22,248 nt of DNA, taken from an uncultured Alphaproteobacteria bacterium (GTDB lineage: Bacteria > Pseudomonadota > Alphaproteobacteria > RF32 > CAG-239). Positions 1 through 5,108 of this stretch are shown in pieces. Under the pieces are notes generated by a model that was given only the letters and a program-made list of their open reading frames with translations, was not told the DNA's origin and did not search any database. The translations under genes were made by a program, and so were the position numbers. Every line of letters begins with the position of its first letter. Within the stretch, counting starts at the first letter, position 1. Location: contig CABQIK010000021.1 of NCBI GenBank assembly GCA_902464275.1, forward strand, positions 1 to 22,248, given 5' to 3'.

Positions 1-27
1 CTGCTCTACCAACTGAGCTACCCGAGC
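1..27 (-). tRNA. tRNA, 5' part only (cut by window edge)
   Basis: Read on the minus strand, the first 27 bases form a 7-base acceptor strand (GCTCGGG), then TA and a D-arm GCTC-AGTTGGTA-GAGC with perfect stem pairing, followed by AG leading into the anticodon stem. This is the canonical first third of a bacterial tRNA. The anticodon and the 3' part lie outside the window, so the amino acid cannot be assigned. Confidence 0.85.
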
Positions 28-43
28 GTCATTGACGAATTGT

Positions 44-72
44 CTTATAATAGATATTTTTTTAATTGTCCA
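44..72 (-). promoter_or_regulatory. Likely sigma-70 promoter of the tRNA
   Basis: On the minus strand, TGGACA (67-72) and TATAAG (44-49) are 17 bases apart. Transcription would begin about 10 bases before the tRNA 5' end. The 28-133 gap is otherwise AT-rich and shows nothing else. Confidence 0.5.
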
Positions 73-133
73 GTCTATTTTTTAATTTTTGTGTATTTTT
101 TTGCTTAAAGTGCACAACTTGCGGTGCTTTGAT

Positions 134-463
134 TTAATTTACGGTTGTTTGTGTGTCGTTTTTGTTTAGGACGCTGATGTCCTCAGCTTTTAAGTCGCGG
201 CATTCATGGGCAAAATATTCGCCTTCTGTTGCGGCAACTTTTTTTAACAGAATCTTTTTATCATCCGTATAACCATCAAAATTGATTTTTACGGGCGGCT
301 CTTTGCCAAGCAATATATTGCGTTCGTGCTCAAGCGCATGCAGGCGAATCAGATGCTTGTGGTATAACGGGGACGAGTAATAAAAATCGTTTCCCATCTC
401 TTGGCAAAAAATTTCATCTTTTAAAGCGGCAATGTCATTGTTAATGTTATCTAATGTTTTCAT
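134..463 (-). CDS. Hypothetical protein, 109 aa
   Basis: I do not recognise this 109-residue protein. It is hydrophilic, has no signal peptide or membrane segment, and its N-terminal half is helical and charged (MKTLDNINNDIAALKDEIF), consistent with a short coiled coil. The ATG has a clear ribosome binding site (AAGGA, about 9 bases upstream), and a promoter-like pair at 491-518 supports independent expression. It lies in the same orientation downstream of the phage-type repressor gene but behind that gene's terminator. It may be cargo of the phage remnant or a host gene; the sequence does not decide. Being a real gene is likely; the function is unknown. Confidence 0.65.
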   Translation of the reverse strand: MKTLDNINNDIAALKDEIFCQEMGNDFYYSSPLYHKHLIRLHALEHERNILLGKEPPVKINFDGYTDDKKILLKKVAATEGEYFAHECRDLKAEDISVLNKNDTQTTVN

Positions 464-490
464 GTTTTTGTTTTCCTTTCATGAAATATG

Positions 491-518
491 ATATAACATA
501 TCTATTTTAATATATCAA
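491..518 (-). promoter_or_regulatory. Likely promoter of the 109-aa gene
   Basis: On the minus strand, TTGATA (513-518) and TTATAT (491-496) are 16 bases apart, about 28 bases upstream of the start codon at 463. An inverted CATATCT/AGATATG pair (498-504 and 531-537) brackets the -35 and could be a regulatory site. Confidence 0.5.
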
Positions 519-540
519 GAATAATATTTAAGATATGATA

Positions 541-564
541 AAAAGCCGCCAAATATGGCGGTTT
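541..564 (-). terminator. Rho-independent terminator of the repressor gene
   Basis: On the minus strand, CCGCCA (556-561) pairs with TGGCGG (546-551) around a 4-base loop, followed by a run of five T. It begins about 20 bases after the repressor stop codon. Confidence 0.75.
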
Positions 565-585
565 GAAAAAAAGTTTTTATTATAA

Positions 586-1287
586 TTAGAGCTTTTGTAC
601 CAGAGCAATAACTTTGCCCAATACTTTCAGTTCTTTATAATTTTGGGCTTTGTATATTTTGTATTGCGGGTTGTCGCCGCTGATTTCAGCCGAACAGTCA
701 AGCGGTGAAATTTGTACTCTTTTGATGCTGATATCGCGCCCGGACGAAAACAAATACAGTCCGTCGGTTTCGGGCGTGGTGTATGATGTGTCAAGCCAAA
801 CATAATCGCCGGGGTTGATTGAAGGCTTCATAGAATCGCCGGTTACTTTTACAATTTTAATGTTTTGCGAATCGGCGGAGGTTATGTCTTCTAAAATGTT
901 GCGGCTGAGATACTGCTTGCCGATGGTATTGTGTAAAAAGTCGGTTCCTGCAAGCTGCGGTGATAAAATGTCAATGACTTCCAGGCTGTTTTCATCAGAA
1001 TTTGAGCTTTTGATAATGTCTGAAATAATGTCAAGCTTGCCGTCAGAAAGTCCGGGCGCTTTTGAGGCGATGATTTCATCGTCCATAAGCTCCGTATCAT
1101 CAACGTTTAAGAGCTTGGCAAGGCGCGAACGGTCAATTTCTTTTAAGCGGCGCGGGTATCCGTATTTAACATATTGTTGAATATACGAGTCTTTGCGACC
1201 GATTTTTAATGAAAGATCGCGGTAGTTAAAACCTTTTGATGTGATTAAACGGTCAACCTTTTTCCTGATTTCTTCAATATCTGCCAT
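586..1287 (-). CDS. CI/LexA-like phage repressor: XRE helix-turn-helix plus S24 peptidase
   Basis: A 233-residue transcriptional repressor of the lambda CI/C2 type. Residues 8-65 look like an XRE-type helix-turn-helix (NYRDLSLKIGRKDSYIQQYV). Residues 145-230 form the S24 domain: VTGDSMKPSINPGDYVWLD carries the nucleophile Ser152, and DISIKRVQ carries the general-base Lys189, spaced as in the family. An Ala113-Gly114 pair lies 39 residues before the serine, matching the usual self-cleavage site, so RecA-stimulated autocleavage on DNA damage is possible (inference). The start has AAGGAG at good spacing. It is divergent from the DUF6362-terminase pair, and an 18-bp palindrome between them is the likely operator. 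Family assignment is secure; whether it is still active is unknown. Confidence 0.9.
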   Translation of the reverse strand: MADIEEIRKKVDRLITSKGFNYRDLSLKIGRKDSYIQQYVKYGYPRRLKEIDRSRLAKLLNVDDTELMDDEIIASKAPGLSDGKLDIISDIIKSSNSDENSLEVIDILSPQLAGTDFLHNTIGKQYLSRNILEDITSADSQNIKIVKVTGDSMKPSINPGDYVWLDTSYTTPETDGLYLFSSGRDISIKRVQISPLDCSAEISGDNPQYKIYKAQNYKELKVLGKVIALVQKL

Positions 1288-1317
1288 AATTTGTCTCCTT
1301 ATGTTTATTGTGTGCTT

Positions 1318-1346
1318 ATACTATATTAAAAACAATATTTGCGCAA
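1318..1346 (-). promoter_or_regulatory. Repressor promoter overlapping the palindrome
   Basis: On the minus strand, TTGCGC (1341-1346) and TAGTAT (1318-1323) are 17 bases apart. The -35 lies inside the 18-bp palindrome at 1334-1351, which suggests autoregulation. Confidence 0.45.
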
Positions 1347-1351
1347 ATATT
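1334..1351. promoter_or_regulatory. 18-bp perfect palindrome, candidate operator
   Basis: AATATTTGCGCAAATATT is an exact palindrome with a GCGC centre in an otherwise AT-only stretch. It lies between the divergent repressor and DUF6362 genes and overlaps the repressor -35. A further 12-bp palindrome, AATATTAATATT (1371-1382), lies between the -35 and -10 of the rightward promoter. Dimeric XRE repressors bind such dyads, so these are the best operator candidates here. Confidence 0.6.
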
Positions 1352-1361
1352 ATTTTTAATA

Positions 1362-1390
1362 TTGACTTTTAATATTAATATTTATTATAC
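1362..1390 (+). promoter_or_regulatory. Rightward promoter of the DUF6362-terminase pair
   Basis: TTGACT (1362-1367) and TTATAC (1385-1390) are separated by 17 bases. The start site would be near 1397, about 28 bases before the ATG at 1425. The 12-bp palindrome at 1371-1382 fills the spacer, where a bound repressor would block polymerase. Confidence 0.6.
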
Positions 1391-1424
1391 TACATTTATA
1401 ATTAACAACAATACAGGATTGAAT

Positions 1425-1823
1425 ATGGAAGAAGTAAAAACAATACAAGATGTTGAAGCTGAAATTCGTAAAGCGGTTTTGGTTTTAAAAAGTCTGCCGA
1501 AAGAAGGGCCTAAAAAGGTTTCTTCCGCGTGGCCGGAATTTAAACCTGATTTGAATGCTGAAATTCTGCTTCCCGATTCTAAACGAATGACTCCGTATCA
1601 GGAAGAAATTGACGATATGGATATGGTTTTTGAAAATTGGTTTAAGGTGTTAGACTACAATACGCGCAATTTGGTTTTTTATAAAAACTCGGGTTGGCGT
1701 TGGAAAACATTGTCGCATAGTTTTGGATTAACTCGTAACAGTTTGTATTCGCGATATAAAAAGGCATTGTCTAAAATTTTGCTGCATGTTAGGCAAACAA
1801 ACGCCTCACGGACTTTAATGTAG
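1425..1823 (+). CDS. DUF6362-like helix-turn-helix protein, possible small terminase
   Basis: A 132-residue protein. I chose the ATG at 1425 because AGGA lies 6 bases upstream and the promoter ends before it; a longer open frame from 1308 would run back through the promoter. The sequence resembles the alphaproteobacterial/phage family DUF6362: an N-terminal helix (VEAEIRKAVLVLKSLP), a conserved WPE segment, a region around EEIDDMDMVFENWFKVL, and a C-terminal helix-turn-helix-like part (WRWKTLSHSFGLTRNSLYSRYKKAL). It ends 13 bases before the large terminase gene, so a role as DNA-recognising small terminase or packaging regulator is plausible. That role is inferred from position and fold type only. 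Confidence 0.75.
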   Translation: MEEVKTIQDVEAEIRKAVLVLKSLPKEGPKKVSSAWPEFKPDLNAEILLPDSKRMTPYQEEIDDMDMVFENWFKVLDYNTRNLVFYKNSGWRWKTLSHSFGLTRNSLYSRYKKALSKILLHVRQTNASRTLM

Positions 1824-1836
1824 CGCGGGTGACAAA

Positions 1837-3147
1837 ATGCAGTTTTATAAAAAATATGAGCCGTTATTAAAACTTGATTCGGGGCGGTATGACACGTTTG
1901 TTTTGACCGGCGGGCGCGGGAGTCTTAAAACCGGCCATGCCTGCCGCGCGGTGTTGGTGGCGATGATGAAGAGCCAAAAGCGCGTGGTGTGCTTTAGGGA
2001 GACCAAGACGAGCCAGAAAGACAGTCTTATCAGCGAGTTTCAGGCATTAATTGACGGCGAGTTTAAGAATCGCGGCTTTAAGTATAATTCTGAAATGATA
2101 AAATACGAGCGCACCGGCTCTTCCATCACCTTTTTAGGCTTGCGCGACAGTAATGCCAACGCCCGCGAGGCAATTAAAGGCTTGGCGCAGGTGGATATTT
2201 GGCTGGTGGACGAGGCGCAGGCGGTGACGGCTCCGGTTTGGGACGTTTTGTTGAAGACGATTCGTAAAGAGGGCGCGGTGCTGATTGCCGTTTACAACCG
2301 CATATCCGATGATTTGCCGTTAGAGGGCGCGCTGTTTTTGGATTATGACAATATGACCGCGCCGGAAAAAACTTATTTTGTGGAAGTTAATTATCCGGAA
2401 GTGCAGCATTTGGGTGTGCTCTCAGACAAGTTCTTAAACTATGCCGAACTTGTTAAAAAGAACAAGCCCGACGAATATGAGCGCGACTACTTAAACAAGC
2501 CAAAAGGCGCCAACGTTGCCCGCGTGGTAAAATACTGGTCGCCTGCCAACATTGACGAGCGTATTCGCTACTGCCCCGATTTGGACATATACTGGAGCTT
2601 GGATTTTAACGTTAATCCGGCGATGTCTACGCTTGCGCACTATGACGGCACCAAGTTTTTTATTTTTGACGAGCTCGTGTTAAACAACGTGATTACGCAA
2701 GACGTGGTTGACGAGTTTATCCGGCGTTATCCGCCCGAAACCTTTAAGGGCGTGGTGCAGATTTGCGGCGACGCTTCCGGCAAGTATCGCAAAACGCAGA
2801 GCCGATATTCCGACTATGCGATTATTGTCAACACGCTTGCCAAAGCGGGCTATCATTACCGGCTTAATTTACGCTCGTTTAATCCGCCGATTTTGGCGCG
2901 GGTGAACGCGTTTAACAAGCAGGTTTTGACCGATGACGGCTCGCGCAATGTCTTGGTGCACCCGCAGTGCAAGTGGCTTATTTACAATATGAAGAACCTG
3001 AAGTTTAAGGACGGCACCAGCCTGATTGACGCCCCGACCCCCGCGCAAATTGCCGACGATGACCACAAGCTTTATCTCGGGCACATATTTGACGCGGCAA
3101 GCTATATGGTTGAATTTTTTAAACCTGTTGTGAAATCCTGCGTCTAG
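1837..3147 (+). CDS. Phage terminase large subunit (PBSX/Terminase_3 type)
   Basis: A 436-residue DNA-packaging motor protein that would cut concatemeric phage DNA and drive it into proheads. The N-terminal ATPase has Walker A GGRGSLKT (25-32), Walker B IWLVDEAQ (121-128, with D125 and E126) and a coupling motif around YN (153-154). The C-terminal RNase H-like nuclease shows acidic residues at D256 (SLDFN), D312 (CGDAS) and D419 (IFDAASY). The length is normal and both active centres look intact. No portal, protease, capsid or tail gene follows; the next gene is a pilin-like gene on the other strand. The gene is noticeably richer in G+C and in GAC, AAG and CGC codons than the DUF6362 gene before it, suggesting a different history. 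The stop codon lies within the inverted repeat at 3134-3239. Confidence 0.93.
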   Translation: MQFYKKYEPLLKLDSGRYDTFVLTGGRGSLKTGHACRAVLVAMMKSQKRVVCFRETKTSQKDSLISEFQALIDGEFKNRGFKYNSEMIKYERTGSSITFLGLRDSNANAREAIKGLAQVDIWLVDEAQAVTAPVWDVLLKTIRKEGAVLIAVYNRISDDLPLEGALFLDYDNMTAPEKTYFVEVNYPEVQHLGVLSDKFLNYAELVKKNKPDEYERDYLNKPKGANVARVVKYWSPANIDERIRYCPDLDIYWSLDFNVNPAMSTLAHYDGTKFFIFDELVLNNVITQDVVDEFIRRYPPETFKGVVQICGDASGKYRKTQSRYSDYAIIVNTLAKAGYHYRLNLRSFNPPILARVNAFNKQVLTDDGSRNVLVHPQCKWLIYNMKNLKFKDGTSLIDAPTPAQIADDDHKLYLGHIFDAASYMVEFFKPVVKSCV

Positions 3148-3172
3148 CGGGCTCCTGCTTGCAAGTTTTTTC
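3147..3172 (+). terminator. Terminator of the terminase transcript
   Basis: GCGGGC (3147-3152) pairs with GCTTGC (3157-3162), including two G-U pairs, around TCCT, followed by AAG and six T. It starts at the last base of the terminase stop codon. Confidence 0.55.
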
Positions 3173-3198
3173 TTTATGTAGCGGTTTTGTACACCGCA

Positions 3199-3224
3199 GA
3201 AAAAACTTGCGGCGTAATAGCCGC
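3199..3224 (-). terminator. Terminator of the pilin-like gene
   Basis: On the minus strand, GCGGC (3220-3224) pairs with GCCGC (3209-3213) around a 6-base loop, followed by AAG and six T. It lies about 35 bases after the pilin stop and faces the terminase terminator. Confidence 0.6.
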
Positions 3225-3258
3225 GCTATCCGCAGGATTATTTTAACGTATACGGATT

Positions 3259-3900
3259 TTATCGTTTCCAACTTATCATCATTTCAGTACCGGTCGGAGA
3301 ATTTACACCATAATGTTTGGTGCAAAAATCATAAATATCATCAAGTTTTAGATTTTTCAGACAGTTATTCCCTGAGCTGCAAGTTCCGCCATTTAAAGAT
3401 GATGAAATTTGATTTGCAGAGCTGTGATTGTTTACGCTTAACATATAATTAATGCTGTCAGAATTTTCTTTAGCAGCGGTAATAATATTTTTGCAGATAT
3501 CCAAATTGTTCGCCGATTTAGCGGTTAAAGATGAGGAGCCGTTGGTTGAATAGGTTGATAATAAAATTTGACTTCCGTCACCGGTAATAAAGATATTCCA
3601 ACCTTGTCCGAAAATATCATAAATTAAATTAGTTTGGTTTTGCTTGATCATTTCTGTCGGGATTTCCCCCATTTTAATAAAATATGAGGTTAAAGAAGTT
3701 CCACCTTGTTTAATATTATCAAAATTGTGCACATTGCGCGCCACGGCATTGATAACAGTGTTCATTTGTTCCGCATGTTTGTTAAGCTTGTATTTAAACA
3801 TTGCTTTAGAATACCCTGCAATCGCCCCGACGGATAAGACCCCGATAATAGCCAGAACGCCAAGCATTTCTACCATACTTCTTCCCGATTGTATATTCAT
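3259..3900 (-). CDS. Type IV pilin-like/pseudopilin protein with N-terminal prepilin motif
   Basis: A 213-residue predicted surface or periplasmic protein. The N-terminus has a short leader and a prepilin-type helix, GRSMVEMLGVLAIIGVLSVG, with the glycine at 6 as likely peptidase site and glutamate at 10 equivalent to Glu5 of mature pilins. The remainder (40-213) is a globular domain rich in Asn, Ser and Thr with several cysteines, including a CSSGNNC segment, as in pilins with a disulfide-closed loop. Such proteins are common in uncultured gut alphaproteobacteria (recollection, not checked). The start is supported by AGAGGA about 9 bases upstream. No prepilin peptidase, ATPase or secretin gene is nearby, so the assembly machine must be elsewhere. 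Repeat copy 1 lies 48 bases upstream. The major or minor pilin role is undetermined. Confidence 0.85.
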   Translation of the reverse strand: MNIQSGRSMVEMLGVLAIIGVLSVGAIAGYSKAMFKYKLNKHAEQMNTVINAVARNVHNFDNIKQGGTSLTSYFIKMGEIPTEMIKQNQTNLIYDIFGQGWNIFITGDGSQILLSTYSTNGSSSLTAKSANNLDICKNIITAAKENSDSINYMLSVNNHSSANQISSSLNGGTCSSGNNCLKNLKLDDIYDFCTKHYGVNSPTGTEMMISWKR

Positions 3901-3948
3901 GAGCTAAAATCCTCTAAAAAAAGTGCTTTTCAATAAGATATTATCTCC

Positions 3949-4004
3949 CGTTTTTTTTTTGCAATATTTACGAGTCCATGCTGTGTATAAGTTGTATAAA
4001 ACTA
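3949..4004 (+). repeat. Dispersed repeat, copy 1
   Basis: CG, ten T, GCAATATTTACGAGTC, five variable bases, TGTGTATAAGTTGTATAAA and ACTAC. Related sequences occur at 10891, 13761 and 14824 in the same orientation. TGTGTATAA is the complement of TTATACACA, which fits the DnaA-box consensus TTATNCACA. This copy abuts the stop codon of the phosphatase-QueH gene and precedes the pilin gene. Confidence 0.85.
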
Positions 4005-5108
4005 CTATTTCCGCGGGGTGCAACCGCAATAATCTTGATTATACAAATTCAGCTCTTTTATTAATTCGGCGCGCAATTCCTGCATGCCGTTTTTTCGTCC
4101 TTCAATTTCAACATAAGGGCAGTGGGCTTCACGCACCGCTAAATCAGCCGCCGCATTTACCTGATTGAGGTTTTTATAACGTGAAACGCCCAATACAGAT
4201 GCCACGGCGGTAAATCCGTTTTGGCGCGCGTATTCCATAGTGCGGGCAATACGCATTTTAAAGCACAAACTGCAGCGCTTGCCGCGTTCCGGCTCGTTTT
4301 CAAGTCCTTTAATCTCTTGGCACCAGCGGTCATTATCGTATTCAAGCTCAATAAACGGCACGTTGTAAATTTGGCAAACCCGCAGGTTTTCATCGCGGCG
4401 TTTTTCATATTCAGAGTAGGGGCGAATGTTAGGGTTGTAAAAGGCAACCGCAAAATCGGCTCCTTGTTCCGCCATGGTTTTAATTACGGCGCAAGAACAT
4501 GGCGCGCAACATGAGAGCAGCAAAATTTTTTCATGGTCGGCTAACTTAAATTTGCCGTCTTTATAAATAATATGAAAAGCTTTTGCGTTATCAATATGAT
4601 TTTGCTTTTTGCCTAAATAGAGCAATACCATACGTAAAACCGCGCTATGGGTTGAAATGCCGATGTGATTATACGGTAATTTTACCGCGGCTTGCAGTCC
4701 GGCAACGGCGCGGTTCATAATTTGGCGTTTGCTTTCGCCGCCTTTAAAATGCACGTCTAAAAATTGTTTATCCAGTTTTATCCAGTCATCAAAAGTTTGC
4801 CATTGTTCTATGGAAAGTTCAGTTTTGGTTTTGCCTTCAACTTCGCCGAAATTTCCCTCAATAAAATGATTATCTTCTTTAACCGGAAGTTGCAGTTTAT
4901 CCGCCACAATTTGCGCGGTTTCGGCGGCGCGCTTTAACGGACTTGAAATGATATATTCCAAGCCTTTATCTTGTAAATCAGTCGCCAATGTTTCCGCTTG
5001 CCGGCGTCCGTTGGCGTTTAAACCGATGTTTAAGGTTTGCCCCTGAAATTTGCCGGCGGCGTTATAGTCGGTTTCGCCGTGCCTGAATATGTACAAGTGC
5101 TTAATCAT
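4005..5108 (-). CDS. queH: Histidine phosphatase-QueH fusion (epoxyqueuosine reductase)
   Basis: A 367-residue two-domain protein. Residues 1-190 are a histidine phosphatase (phosphoglycerate mutase superfamily): RHG at 9-11 with phospho-acceptor His10, SSPLKRAAETA at 55-65, and STHS with His154. Residues 195-367 are QueH (DUF208), an iron-sulfur reductase that converts epoxyqueuosine to queuosine in tRNA: CCAPCSC (200-206), CSLC (279-282), GVSRYKNLNQVN and a terminal YCGC (360-363). The QueH part has the usual length of a stand-alone protein, and the frame runs through the junction without a break. The ATG overlaps the uvrA stop (ATGA), indicating translational coupling. What the phosphatase domain acts on is unknown; a phosphatase step in queuine salvage or cofactor metabolism would be speculation. 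Confidence 0.92.
   Translation of the reverse strand: MIKHLYIFRHGETDYNAAGKFQGQTLNIGLNANGRRQAETLATDLQDKGLEYIISSPLKRAAETAQIVADKLQLPVKEDNHFIEGNFGEVEGKTKTELSIEQWQTFDDWIKLDKQFLDVHFKGGESKRQIMNRAVAGLQAAVKLPYNHIGISTHSAVLRMVLLYLGKKQNHIDNAKAFHIIYKDGKFKLADHEKILLLSCCAPCSCAVIKTMAEQGADFAVAFYNPNIRPYSEYEKRRDENLRVCQIYNVPFIELEYDNDRWCQEIKGLENEPERGKRCSLCFKMRIARTMEYARQNGFTAVASVLGVSRYKNLNQVNAAADLAVREAHCPYVEIEGRKNGMQELRAELIKELNLYNQDYCGCTPRK

Larger units (their letters stand above)
3134..3239. repeat. Imperfect 106-bp palindrome between terminase and pilin genes
   Basis: Each arm reads AATCCTGCG, two unmatched bases, TAGCG, then GGCT, a variable stretch, and GCAAGTTTTTTCT. The left arm is on the plus strand from 3134 and the right arm on the minus strand from 3239. 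The innermost part also pairs (GCGGT 3181-3185 with ACCGC 3193-3197). The left arm supplies the last terminase codons and its stop. Confidence 0.8.

Noticed and set aside
1..27. tRNA next to phage genes as an integration site
   Set aside because: The 5' end of the tRNA faces the phage genes, while integration normally uses the 3' half, and no integrase or duplicated tRNA end is visible.
815..1180. 121-codon plus-strand frame opposite the repressor
   Set aside because: Antisense to conserved repressor domains; the residues are the Ser-rich mirror of the coding strand.
3949..4004. T-tract of the repeat as a plus-strand terminator
   Set aside because: Copies 1 and 2 have no hairpin before the T-tract, and no plus-strand gene ends there; only copy 4 has a neighbouring hairpin.
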